DNA from: Flavobacteriales bacterium
Lineage (GTDB): Bacteria > Bacteroidota > Bacteroidia > UBA10329
NCBI GenBank assembly: GCA_020635535.1
Contig: JACJZP010000024.1
Span: forward strand, 1-42,537
DNA: 42,537 nucleotides
Direction: 5' to 3'
Under the pieces are notes generated by a model. It was not told the DNA's origin. It worked only from the letters and a program-made list of their open reading frames with translations, and did not search any database. The position numbers were made by a program, and so were the translations under genes. Position 1 is the first letter of the stretch. Every line of letters begins with the position of its first letter. Shown piece after piece: positions 7,044-16,300 of this stretch.

Positions 7044-7456
7044 CGAAAATAAACAGTTCCATCAAAAATTCAACAACCTACACGTAAGCGTCCTGGTCCC
7101 ATGTGGGGCCATGCAACAGAAAACCCTCATATCTGAGGGGTATAAAACAACGGGTAGCATCCAACAGCGCGCTTCTGTGGTGCAGAAAGCCACTCTTGAC
7201 CCGCGCTGCAATGCTTCGGTACTTGGTGGAAATCTTTTGCCATGACGCTTTTCACCATCACCATTACGCCAATCTCGCCCGTTATTACGCAGCACTCCCT
7301 CGCCAACGAGCGACTGCTGCTAAGTGGCGAGGGGCCTCTGCTAAATGGCGAGGGACTTCTGCTAAATGGCGAAGCATGTCTTCTGAATGGCGGGCAACCA
7401 CTACTCCATAAAGAAGCGGCATATCTGAATCTGTAATCCTCAAAAACAACAATATC
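7044..7456. other. Long intergenic region between the LuxR-type gene and the 395-aa gene
   Basis: Several overlapping short frames cross this 413-bp region, but none has a homologue-like sequence or ribosome-binding site. The only clear structure is the 21-bp tandem repeat at 7315-7398 and an inverted pair CCCTCGCCA (7297-7305) / TGGCGAGGG (7325-7333). It probably contains the regulatory region of the downstream gene. Confidence 0.5.
7315..7398. repeat. Four imperfect 21-bp tandem repeats
   Basis: The core CT(A/G)A(A/G)TGGCG recurs at 7320, 7341, 7362 and 7383, an exact 21-bp period. Units 2 and 3 are nearly identical. Confidence 0.85.
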
Positions 7457-8644
7457 ATGGAATCAATAAAAAGAAAGTACAATGTGAGCGACCTCTACAT
7501 GCTGGAATTCAGCAAGACCATGCGTACCCATTTTATGGACGAACAGGCTGCGTTCTCTGGTTTTGATGCCGACTTTACCAGCCCGTTTGAGACCGATTGG
7601 CTGTCTAAGATCGAGGCGGCCGAAGCCATTCTACCCGATGAGGCCATCAAAGACCAATTGAACCAATTGACGGCAGATGTTGAACTAGCCATGGAACAGT
7701 GCAGAAGGAAATTTCAGGTAAGCAAGTACTTTATTGACAAGGCGTTTGAAAAGAGTGCGGCCATACGCAATGAGTTCGGCTACAATGATTACACCCGTAA
7801 CCGCCTTGGGCAGCTAACGCTACTACAGTTCATGCAGACCTTTTTTAAGACCGCAACCAAATATGCGGCAGAACTGGCCGCAGTGGGGTTTGATGCTGCT
7901 GCGGTGTCTGAGATAGAGCTGCTGGCAAAGGGCCTTAATGATGCCAATATTGCACAAGAGAAATTCAAGGGCACACGCCAACTCATTACAGAAGACCGTA
8001 TAGCCCAACACAATAAGGTTTGGAATGTTACCCTGAAGGTGAGCAGAGCGGGCAAGATCATTTTCTTTGACGACCCTGCCAAATATCAACTCTTTCTACT
8101 GCCTGCCAGTAACGAGAGCGGAGACGACATAAGCATTAGCGGCACGGTAAGTGCCCAGGGTGGGGCGGCCATAGAAGGTGCATTGGTCAGTATTGCCAGC
8201 CTAAGCATAGAAACCGAAACCGATAGTAATGGCAACTATGTGTTCGGCAACTTGGATGAAGGAAGCTATACGGTAAGTTTCAGTGCCGATGGGTTTGCTC
8301 CTGCCGAATTCGGGAATGTACAGGTGGCAGATGGCCAGACCACCGAGCTTGATGTAAGCCTTAACCCTTCCAGTGTTAACACCAGCATTACAGGAACAGT
8401 TACAGATGCCACAACCCTTTTGCCCATTCAGAATGCGGAGGTCCGTTTCATTACCGGAGATGGTGCCACCAATACCCTTACAGGCAGTAACGGCCAATAT
8501 TTGCTTGACCTCAGTGGACTTACAGGCACCGTAAATGGCAATCTACAGTTTGCTGCCTCTGGTTATACCACAGATAGCAGGGCCTTAACCATAGTTGAGG
8601 GCAATGCACTGATTGAGAACTTCAGTCTGACCTCAGAACCGTGA
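7457..8644 (+). CDS. Helical protein with two carboxypeptidase-regulatory-like domains (395 aa)
   Basis: The first ~180 residues are rich in charged helices with no recognised family. A short beta segment (VWNVTLKV...GKIIFF) follows. Two transthyretin/CarboxypepD-reg-like beta-sandwiches come next: about 225-300 (ISGTVSAQGGAAIEGALVSI...TDSNGNYVFGNLDEGSYTVSFSADGF) and about 305-395 (SITGTVTDATTLLPIQNAEV...). These domains normally occur in secreted or TonB-linked Bacteroidetes proteins, yet no signal peptide or T9SS tail is visible. It may be cytoplasmic or use an unknown route. It is divergent from the solo LuxR-like gene and followed by its own terminator, so it is probably monocistronic. 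Role unknown. Confidence 0.8.
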   Translation: MESIKRKYNVSDLYMLEFSKTMRTHFMDEQAAFSGFDADFTSPFETDWLSKIEAAEAILPDEAIKDQLNQLTADVELAMEQCRRKFQVSKYFIDKAFEKSAAIRNEFGYNDYTRNRLGQLTLLQFMQTFFKTATKYAAELAAVGFDAAAVSEIELLAKGLNDANIAQEKFKGTRQLITEDRIAQHNKVWNVTLKVSRAGKIIFFDDPAKYQLFLLPASNESGDDISISGTVSAQGGAAIEGALVSIASLSIETETDSNGNYVFGNLDEGSYTVSFSADGFAPAEFGNVQVADGQTTELDVSLNPSSVNTSITGTVTDATTLLPIQNAEVRFITGDGATNTLTGSNGQYLLDLSGLTGTVNGNLQFAASGYTTDSRALTIVEGNALIENFSLTSEP

Positions 8645-8662
8645 CCACAACAGTGCAAGTGC

Positions 8663-8702
8663 AAAGGCCCCCGTTTGCGCGAGCAGCGGATGGGGCCTTT
8701 TG
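8663..8702 (+). terminator. Intrinsic terminator of the 395-aa gene
   Basis: AAAGGCCCC (8663-8671) pairs with GGGGCCTTT (8692-8700), followed by T residues. Confidence 0.8.
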
Positions 8703-8710
8703 TAATAGCT

Positions 8711-8816
8711 TGTCATTCCGACCGACCGAAGGGAGCGGAGGAATCTATACCACAGCAACGGATGTCTCGATTCCGTAAACTCCACTCGACATGACGAACA
8801 TTGCTCGGAATGACGT
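8711..8816. repeat. Palindromic repeat, CGTCATTCCGACC...TCGACATGACG family
   Basis: GTCATTCCGACCGACCGAAGGGAGCGG... opens and CTCGACATGACG closes the element, with a second GGAATGACG tail. The same family occurs at 9774 and 10180. Confidence 0.8.
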
Positions 8817-8824
8817 TACTTACC

Positions 8825-8832
8825 TAACTTTG
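8825..8832 (+). promoter_or_regulatory. -7 box TAACTTTG abutting the start codon
   Basis: Perfect TAnnTTTG only 4 nt before ATG 8837. Transcription would begin at or next to the start codon, implying a leaderless mRNA. Confidence 0.55.
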
Positions 8833-8836
8833 TTAG

Positions 8837-9754
8837 ATGCGACTGTTGCTTGCCCTGATTACTTTCTCGTTTATTTCTCACGGCACTTGCTTTGCTCAGG
8901 TTGACTGGGCTCCTATTGGAGCGAAATGGTGGTACGGATATACCATCTACTCTCCAGCAAGCCCCGACTTCATTGTTAGCTATTATACCATGGAATCCGT
9001 TGACACCGTAGTGATTCAAAACAAGACCTGCAAGCAGCTTGAATTCGAACCAGATGGACAAGAGTGCTATGCTTGCGGGTCTTTGCCTCTGTATGTTTAT
9101 TCAGACAGTGGGCAAGTCTATTTCTTCAATCATGATTTAAATGATTTTGCACTACTATATGATATGAATCTGGAGATAGGTGAAAGTTGGGGGGTTCATT
9201 TCACTAATTGGTTTGAAGAAGATTCTATCGTCCTTACGGTGACCGATACCATGTCAACCATTGTCAATGGCATCAGGCTTAGACAGCAGGTGGTCAACTT
9301 CAGTTACGAATATTTGTTCGGTGACACCATTACAGAAGGATTGGGGGGAGCTATGACATTTTTTCCCAATTGTGCCAATTTCGGAGGGTATTGCGAAGCC
9401 AATTATCAAGGGTTAAGATGCTATGAGGATGGCTTGCTGGGTTTATATCACAATACACCCGATGACTGTGAATATGAATTTATTTTCATTGGAATTGAAG
9501 AACAGAACTTCCAATTCTCCATCTACCCCAACCCCGCCACCTACAACCTGCGTATAGAAAGCCAAACACCATTGGCGCAGGTAAAACTCACAGACCTTGC
9601 TGGGCGTCCTTTGGTACACCATCCGCTTTCAGCGGCTGGCACTCAAGATGACCCAATTACCATAGACATCAGTGGTTTACCAAGTGGCATTTATCTGTTA
9701 GAAGCCATTACCCAAAACGGTAAGCGCTCGGTGCAAAAGGTGGTGGTGGAGTAA
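8837..9754 (+). CDS. Secreted T9SS type A sorting-domain protein (305 aa)
   Basis: The N-terminus is a signal peptide (MRLLLALITFSFISHGTCFAQ, cleavage near residue 21), so it is exported. The middle (about 25-215) resembles a common Bacteroidetes family of unknown function: WAPIGAKWWYGY at the start, then VYFFNHDLNDFALLYDMNLEIGESW. Residues about 228-305 are the T9SS sorting domain (IYPNP...VKLTDLAGR...LPSGIYLLEAITQNGKRSVQKVVVE), which sends it through the outer membrane. It sits between two copies of the palindromic repeat, so it is probably transcribed alone. Function beyond secretion is unknown. Confidence 0.85.
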   Translation: MRLLLALITFSFISHGTCFAQVDWAPIGAKWWYGYTIYSPASPDFIVSYYTMESVDTVVIQNKTCKQLEFEPDGQECYACGSLPLYVYSDSGQVYFFNHDLNDFALLYDMNLEIGESWGVHFTNWFEEDSIVLTVTDTMSTIVNGIRLRQQVVNFSYEYLFGDTITEGLGGAMTFFPNCANFGGYCEANYQGLRCYEDGLLGLYHNTPDDCEYEFIFIGIEEQNFQFSIYPNPATYNLRIESQTPLAQVKLTDLAGRPLVHHPLSAAGTQDDPITIDISGLPSGIYLLEAITQNGKRSVQKVVVE

Positions 9755-9773
9755 CGCTTACCACAATCCCTGC

Positions 9774-9876
9774 CGTCATTTCGACCGAAGTGGAGAAATC
9801 TATTCTCACAACATTAGATGTCTCGACTACGCAAGCTCCGCTCGACATGACGGATAAGGAATGGGTCGACATGACG
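9774..9876. repeat. Palindromic repeat, CGTCATTTCGACCGAAG...CTCGACATGACG family
   Basis: The full unit runs 9774-9852, with an extra GGTCGACATGACG half-unit to 9876. It is closely similar to the copies at 8711 and 10180. Confidence 0.8.
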
Positions 9877-9893
9877 CTTAACTTAGTGGGACA

Positions 9894-10178
9894 ATGGGAA
9901 ACAACCATGTTTACATTCTTACCAATTACACGAAAACCACTTTGTACATCGGTGTTACAACCGATTTAAGACAGCGGCTAGGCGACCATATGAGCGGAAA
10001 CTCCAACTTCTCATCCAAATACAATTGCAAATACCTCGTTTATTACGAGCACTTCCCTCATCTGAAAAATGCCATTGACCGTGAAAAACAACTAAAACAC
10101 TGGAACCGTTCTAAAAAAGAAACACTTATCGCATCAATGAATCCGAATTGGGACTTTCTGAATAATCATTTCATCTAG
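9894..10178 (+). CDS. GIY-YIG superfamily nuclease-like protein (94 aa)
   Basis: Single-domain GIY-YIG protein of the YhbQ/UvrC-N type. The GIY counterpart is VYIL (residues 6-9) and the YIG triad is LYIG (17-20), followed by the conserved DLRQRLGDH with the catalytic-region arginine, and a downstream EKQLKHW with the metal-binding glutamate. Such proteins are common single genes in Bacteroidetes, often next to intergenic repeats, and their substrate is unknown. It is bracketed by repeats at 9774-9876 and 10180-10257. TAACTTAG, a weak -7 box, lies 7 nt before the ATG. Confidence 0.88.
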   Translation: MGNNHVYILTNYTKTTLYIGVTTDLRQRLGDHMSGNSNFSSKYNCKYLVYYEHFPHLKNAIDREKQLKHWNRSKKETLIASMNPNWDFLNNHFI

Positions 10179-10179
10179 C

Positions 10180-10257
10180 CGTCATTCCGACCGAAGTGGA
10201 GGAATGTCCACAACAGCAATAGATTTCTCGACTACGCAAGCTTCGCTCGAAATGACG
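10180..10257. repeat. Palindromic repeat, CGTCATTCCGACCGAAG...CTCGAAATGACG family
   Basis: The 78-bp unit starts 2 bp after the stop of the GIY-YIG gene and ends 7 bp before a TAACTTAG box that precedes the next gene. Confidence 0.8.
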
Positions 10258-10276
10258 TGGTCGTTAACTTAGCCCC

Positions 10277-12388
10277 ATGAATAAACTGCTACCCTTCCTT
10301 TTCCTCCTTTCGTTTTCCACCCAAGCTCAGGAATTGCTGCATTGTGGTGCAGACGAAATGCGCATTGCAACGCTGAAAGCCAACCCGAAAATTGCCGAAG
10401 CAGTAATTGAACGCGATGCGGAGTTAGAAGCCTTCACAAGAGAATATGCCCTTCTACAGCACTTCGACAAGCTCAGTGTGACATCTCAGGGTACTCCCAA
10501 GGGCGGTCAGATCTACACCATTCCGGTGGTGTTCCATGTCATTCATAAGTACGGCAATGAGAACATTTCGCGGGAGCAGATACTGGATGGTTTGCGTATT
10601 CTGAATGAAACGTTCAGAAAAACCCGCGAAGACACAGCCGATATGGTTGCAGCTTTTAAACCGATACATGCCGATTGCGAAATTGAGTTCCATTTGGCAA
10701 CCAAAGACCCGGAAGGAAATTGCCATAGCGGCATTAACCGTATTGCCTCTACACTGACCAACGTTGGCGACCACCAGGTAAAGGAACTCGTTCATTGGGA
10801 CCCCAGCATGTACCTTAATGTTTACGTGGTTTCTAACGCTGCGGGTCTGGCCGGACATTGCGTGTGGCCTGCCGATGCCGATACCATTCCCGAATGGGAT
10901 GGGATTGTAATTGCCCACAGCTATGTTGGTACCATTGGTACTTCAGATCTGACCCGTTCCGTTGCATTTGCTCATGAATGCGGCCATTATCTGAATCTAC
11001 ACCACATTTGGGGTGGGAATAACGTGCCTGGATTCTATTACCTGCCCGTTGGCCAGCAAAGCAACTGTGGCGAGGACGACCAAGTGGCAGATACGCCTAA
11101 CACCATTGGCTGGAGCACGTGCAACCTTTCTGCCGCTTCTTGTGGAAACACGGTCGATAACGTTCAGAATGCTATGGATTACTCTTACTGCAATGTGATG
11201 TTCACAGAAGGGCAGAAAATGCGAATGCATGCTGCGCTCAACTCTTCCATTGCGAACAGAAATAATCTTTGGACCCCAGCCAACCTTGCGGCCACGGGTG
11301 TTGCGCCATCTTCAGGGCTCTGTGCTGCCGATTTTACAGCCGACAAACAGGTGGTTTGCAGCAGTTTCGAGAATGAGATCACATTTACCGAAACTGCCTA
11401 TCACGGAGCCATAGATAGTCTTTCTTGGACATTTGAGAATGGAACTCCTGCTTCATCAACTGCCACTTCTCCAACGGTTACCTACACCGAACCGGGAACA
11501 CATGATGTTTCGTTAACGGTTTACGCCAACGGACAATCAGCTCAGGTAACAAGACCAGACTTTGTAACGGTAATTGAAGATTCTACTTACCAGTTTCCAT
11601 TCTGGGATTGGTTTGAAGGTTATGACCCGCTTGCAGAACAGAAATGGAGCACCGTTTCTTTGGATGAAGACAATGCTTGGACGGTGACGGACATTGGATA
11701 TCACAGTGCGGGGCATTCTGCTATGATAGATAATTGGGGCAGTGATCGTCTAACGGTGGATGAACTTATTTCTCCGCCAATAGACCTCAGTGGCGTGGGT
11801 CAAATGAGGCTGGCCTTCAAATATGCTTTCGGCAGCAGCAAAGCGGTTTCCTCATCCACAAAACTCCAAATTCAGGTTCGGAAAGATTGCGAGTCGAATT
11901 GGACCACAAGGCTTAATCTGATCGGCAGTAATCTGGAAACAGCGCCACAGCAATCAGCTCCGTTCGAGCCGCAAGAAGAATCGCTTTGGATGCAGGAGGA
12001 CATCAATCTACCATCCACCTATTTCACAGAGGATTTCCAATTCCGATTCGTGTTCACATCAGAAGGGAACAACCGACTTTTTATAGATGATGTGAATGTG
12101 GATGTGAACGCATCGGTAACAGATCCGTCCTTTACTTTCAGAATCACGGTTCAACCGAACCCGACACAAGAATCGGTACACGTATCTTTCAACTTGGACC
12201 AACCTCAACAAATTCAACTGCAACTGATCGACCTGACTGGTAAGAAGGTCTATGAGGAGCCTTCTGTTAAATTATCGGCAGGCGCACACGGCATTGACCT
12301 TAACGTGTCAGACCTGAGTAAGGGTGTCTATCTGATAAGGCTTTCTTCAGACCAAGCTTCAGAATTAAAAAGATTAATTGTCAATTGA
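10277..12388 (+). CDS. Secreted M43 (cytophagalysin/pappalysin-type) zinc metalloprotease with PKD and T9SS domains (703 aa)
   Basis: A signal peptide is present at residues 1-18. The protease domain (about 75-350) holds the zinc motif HECGHYLNLHH with H233, E234, H237 and H243; an Asn replaces the usual Gly of HExxHxxGxxH. A Met-turn MDYS follows. A PKD-like beta domain spans about 355-430 (SLSWTFENGTPASS...GTHDVSLTV), then a jelly-roll region (WFEGYDPLAEQKW...), and a T9SS sorting domain at about 625-703 ending ELKRLIVN. It is probably secreted to digest proteins outside the cell. It is a paralogue of the protein at 18772-20847, with the same domain order. TAACTTAG lies 4 nt before the ATG. 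Confidence 0.92.
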   Translation: MNKLLPFLFLLSFSTQAQELLHCGADEMRIATLKANPKIAEAVIERDAELEAFTREYALLQHFDKLSVTSQGTPKGGQIYTIPVVFHVIHKYGNENISREQILDGLRILNETFRKTREDTADMVAAFKPIHADCEIEFHLATKDPEGNCHSGINRIASTLTNVGDHQVKELVHWDPSMYLNVYVVSNAAGLAGHCVWPADADTIPEWDGIVIAHSYVGTIGTSDLTRSVAFAHECGHYLNLHHIWGGNNVPGFYYLPVGQQSNCGEDDQVADTPNTIGWSTCNLSAASCGNTVDNVQNAMDYSYCNVMFTEGQKMRMHAALNSSIANRNNLWTPANLAATGVAPSSGLCAADFTADKQVVCSSFENEITFTETAYHGAIDSLSWTFENGTPASSTATSPTVTYTEPGTHDVSLTVYANGQSAQVTRPDFVTVIEDSTYQFPFWDWFEGYDPLAEQKWSTVSLDEDNAWTVTDIGYHSAGHSAMIDNWGSDRLTVDELISPPIDLSGVGQMRLAFKYAFGSSKAVSSSTKLQIQVRKDCESNWTTRLNLIGSNLETAPQQSAPFEPQEESLWMQEDINLPSTYFTEDFQFRFVFTSEGNNRLFIDDVNVDVNASVTDPSFTFRITVQPNPTQESVHVSFNLDQPQQIQLQLIDLTGKKVYEEPSVKLSAGAHGIDLNVSDLSKGVYLIRLSSDQASELKRLIVN

Positions 12389-12410
12389 TTCTCAGAAGAG
12401 TTTCCGGTCT

Positions 12411-12418
12411 TACTTTCG
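12411..12418 (+). promoter_or_regulatory. -7 box TACTTTCG
   Basis: One mismatch to TAnnTTTG, 17 nt before ATG 12436, with TTG trinucleotides upstream at 12378 and 12385. It supports ATG 12436 as the start of the lamin-tail protein. Confidence 0.45.
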
Positions 12419-12435
12419 TACCAAATCGCAAACGC

Positions 12436-13284
12436 ATGAAAAAACTTCTACTTATTACTTTTCTCGGATTCTTTTCTGTTGTTCCATCAACGATTGTTCT
12501 GGCACAGAATGCCGGCTTGGCCAACCCTGTAATTACAGAGATCATGTACAATCCACCAGAAGCGGGTAACGACACGTTGGAATTTCTCGAGATCTACAAT
12601 CCTAACTTGGGCAGTTCGTTCGATCTAAGCGGTGCTTTCTTCAGTTCGGGTATCGAGTACACTTTTCCAGTGGGTTATACGCTGGCTCCAGATTCTTATG
12701 TGATCCTATCGGGTGATTCGGTGATCTTTGAGGCAGCATATGGCATGCCATCTTTTGAATGGACCGGAGGAACTGCCCTGAGCAATGATGGAGAAGGCCT
12801 GACACTGAGAAGTGAAAGTGGATCTGTGTTGGATACGGTTTACTATGATGACACGAACGCTTGGGCTGATGCGGATCAGACCGGATACAGCTTGGTGCTG
12901 TGCGACCCGTATGCTGACAATAATTTACCATCCAGTTGGACTCTGTCTGAAAACCCTACAGGAATTGTAGTTAACAGTATGGAGATCTATGCCGATCCGG
13001 GTGCTGCTTCAACCTGTACGCCTACCGGAATAAGTGAGCAGGAATCAGACGGGCTTGCGGCATTCCCAAATCCGTCCAATGGCAATTTCCGAATCCAGAT
13101 GGCGGCTTCAAACGAGGCAACTACCATCCGCATTTTCAACACCATGGGTCAAGTAATGTATTCAACAGTTGTTGCTTCGGGAACAACCTCTGCCGAACTG
13201 GACACTGATCTGAAATCGGGTCATTACGTTCTTTCCGTTGAGCGCAGAAATGAGATGAACAGAATGAAACTGATCATTCAATAA
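12436..13284 (+). CDS. Secreted lamin-tail-domain protein with T9SS sorting domain (282 aa)
   Basis: The start is set at ATG 12436 because it begins a clear signal peptide (MKKLLLITFLGFF...VLAQ); the longer frame from 12385 would bury it. Residues about 28-150 form a lamin tail domain (NPVITEIMYNPPEAGNDTLE, then LEIYNPN, then a GYTLAPDSYVILSGD motif), an Ig-like fold often found in secreted nucleases and surface proteins. The C-terminal 80 residues are a T9SS type A sorting domain (AAFPNPSNGNFRIQM...GHYVLSVERRNEMNRMKLIIQ). No enzymatic domain is present, so it is probably a surface-binding protein. It follows the M43 protease on the same strand, but a separate promoter box and a terminator suggest its own transcript. 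Confidence 0.88.
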   Translation: MKKLLLITFLGFFSVVPSTIVLAQNAGLANPVITEIMYNPPEAGNDTLEFLEIYNPNLGSSFDLSGAFFSSGIEYTFPVGYTLAPDSYVILSGDSVIFEAAYGMPSFEWTGGTALSNDGEGLTLRSESGSVLDTVYYDDTNAWADADQTGYSLVLCDPYADNNLPSSWTLSENPTGIVVNSMEIYADPGAASTCTPTGISEQESDGLAAFPNPSNGNFRIQMAASNEATTIRIFNTMGQVMYSTVVASGTTSAELDTDLKSGHYVLSVERRNEMNRMKLIIQ

Positions 13285-13309
13285 CCAGGTCTATTGAAGA
13301 TGAAACTGG

Positions 13310-13339
13310 AAAGGCGGCCAATGGTCGCCTTTTGTTTTT
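13310..13339 (+). terminator. Intrinsic terminator after the lamin-tail gene
   Basis: AAAGGCGGCC (13310-13319) pairs with GGTCGCCTTT (13323-13332, one G-T), followed by TGTTTTTG. Confidence 0.85.
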
Positions 13340-13344
13340 GATGC

Positions 13345-16300
13345 ATGAGGCAAGATCGGCCAAAATGGAATGGCCTTTGTTCAAACATTATCTTTGAACA
13401 CATAGCCTACTGCGCTTTGACAGGCCAACTCAGAAACTTCATTGTTCTACTTGCATTGACCGTTGCCGCTGGCACTGTGGGCAATCTCTTGTCCAGCGGA
13501 AACGAATTGGAGAAACTCCGAGAAAATGCTGAAAGCATACAGTGGTCCATTTCAGAAATGGATACGGAATTACAGCAGGTTCTTTCGCGCATAAAGGAAG
13601 ATGACGTGGAATTGAATTCCTTCAGAAGCCTTTGGAATGAGAAAAGAATTGGCCTGATCGTTTATCAGGATAATCGTGCCGTTCACTGGACCACAAATGT
13701 GATTCCATTCAAGGAGAGTTTTGATGACCGCCACCGACCATCTGACGGAATTGTTCACCTGATCCATTCATGGTATCTGTGCCGTACCATTGAGCATGAC
13801 GGACAATTGCTGGTGGCCTATGCGCTGCTGGCCTCAGACTTTGACTTTGAAAACCGCTACATCGAAAACGGTTGGTCAAAACACATTACTGCCGACCCAA
13901 GGTTCCGACTCACACAGTCAGAACTGCAACAGTATCCCATTCAATTAGATGGTCAGGCTTCCAACATAGGTCTACGGGTTGTGGAAAGGAAGTCTTCCAA
14001 CGGGCATTTCAATTTAGATACAGCAGCGTGGCTGGCATTCATCATCCTGCTCCTTATTACCATCTGGTTTTCGGCAAATTGGATCGGGACATTCACATCG
14101 GTAACCGTTTCCGACATCCTTTTTGTGTTCTTGCTTGTCATTGTTCGAGCATTGATGATCTGGTGGGAAATGCCATCTGGTCTTTACAGCTCAGAACTCT
14201 TCGGTCCTACGCCACATGCCACTTCTGCCTTCATTCCCTCATTGGGCGATCTGATCCTTCATCTCGTTACCATCTATCTCTTCCTTCTCCGAATCGGAAA
14301 CCGCAAATGGCGCATCGAAAACCAGTATCTACAAGCCTTTCTGTCCATCTCATTCCCAGTAATGCTCATTTGGCCGCTGTGGTATCTGTTCCACATTCTG
14401 GTCATCAACTCATCTTTCTCTCTCGACCTCAACAGCCCGTTTTCTCTCAATGCATACAGTTTTATCGGGCTCGGAACGAGCTTTCTTGGGCTACTCAACT
14501 TCTACCTTATTTATCGAAAACTGACACTGTTGTTGGAGCCGGATCAGCGTACTTGGAAAGTCATTCTTCCTTGGCTGATTCTGGGAACTGTGGTCTTGTT
14601 TGTATTGCTCGACCAATCATCTTTTGGAATGGCAACCGCCCTGTCATCAGGAGTTCTTTTAGGTTTCTTGATGCTGAGCCGACAATGGTTGGAGAACCGT
14701 AGCGGCATTTATTACCATGCACCGAATGTGCTGGTATTCTCCATTCTTGCGTGTTTGATGCTGACGGATGCCACCACACAGAACGAGCATGAGGTGCGTG
14801 CCACACTGGCCAGAAAACTCGACCAAAAACAGGATCCGATAACCGAGTTCCTGTTCAATGATCTTCAAGAAGAGATCAGTTCTGACCGTCAGCTGCGTGT
14901 TGCACTGAGTGCTGAAGTGTTGAATTCGGAAGCTGTTCTGGGCAACATTCACCAGAAACTAAGTTACGACCACTGGAACCGCTATCAGAACATCATTGAT
15001 ATCTTCAATTCAGATGGCGGACTTATGATGTCGGACCGTGACCGAACCGGGCCGAATTATTTCGAGTTGCAGAACGTCTATGAGAATGCCGTACCGACCA
15101 TAGCTGAGAATTTGAGGTACGTTTCAGCTTTGGGAACACAGGGCGGTTACTTGGCAAGGATTGAAATTCAATATCCACGCAGAAAGGAGAAACTCATCAC
15201 ATTCATTACGCTCATTCCTGAGAAATCGGACGATATTCTCGGGTTCACAGACCTTTTTGTGGATGAGGAATTCAGCACTTCGCGACAGCTGGAAGGCTAT
15301 TCGTATGCCATTTATCAAGATGGAGAGTTGTTGGACGGCAATGGCGATTTTGCCTACAGTCTTCGTAGCCAGAACTACCAACAATTGCAAGGTGATGTAA
15401 GCTGCATTAACAATGACGGATACAGTCATTTGGTTACCAAGCCTGTTGAAGGAAGGTTGGTTGTGGTGAGCAAGCCTGAAAATGGCGTGCTTGATTTCCT
15501 GACCACATTCTCCTATCTCTTCCTATTCTATTTGGCCTGCACTGGTGTGGTAGCTATGCTGAGCGGAAGATTGATCCGCGGAATTCGCGAACGCACAAGT
15601 TTCAGAAACCGCATCAACCTGGCCATGAGTTCAGTCTCGTTCATTTCGCTGTTGTTGATCGGTGTGCTTACCGTGATCTATGTGATCAATGAGTACAACG
15701 ACCGCAACAAGGAGATGATCTCTGAAAAGTCGAAATCCGTACTCATTGAACTGGAGCACAAACTACAGAGTCAGGGTCCGTTGGAAAACAACCAAGAGAT
15801 GATCTCGGTGCTGCTCAACAAATTCTCCAAGGTCTTTTTTACCGACATCAACCTTTATCAGTTGGACGGGCATCTACTGGCCACTTCACGTCCAAGGCTT
15901 TTTGATGAAGGCCTGATGGCCGAAGTAATTGACCCAGAGGCATACGAGGAAATGCGGTTTGGACAACGCAGCAGCTTCATCCATGAAGAAACCATTGGCA
16001 AACTGACCTACCTCACAGCTTACGTTCCCTTCCGCGATGAGAAAGGGCAAGTTGTAGCATTTATGAGCCTGCCCTATTTCGCGCGGCAGTTCGGGTTACA
16101 ACAAGAGATATTCGCGCTGCTTGCCACACTCACCAACATTTATGTATTCCTGATTCTGATCTCGGTGGTACTGGCACTGTTCATTTCCAACCGCATTACA
16201 GAACCGCTTCGCATCATCCGCGAAAGCTTGCGAAACCTTAAACTCGACCAGGCCAACCGTGCTATAGAATGGCAGAGCAACGATGAGATCGGACAACTGG

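Noticed and set aside
7315..7398. CRISPR array
   Set aside because: The repeats are contiguous with no spacers and no cas gene is present.
7006..7436. Three overlapping plus-strand frames across the 21-bp repeats, one giving LLxNGEG heptads
   Set aside because: No ribosome-binding site, no shared frame across the region and low-complexity translation. Kept only as a repeat feature.
9708..9908. Minus-strand open frame of 66 codons
   Set aside because: Entirely formed by the palindromic repeat at 9774-9876.
13872..14702. 276-codon frame on the plus strand inside the kinase gene
   Set aside because: Shifted frame of the membrane-helix part of the kinase; the kinase frame has continuous domain sense.
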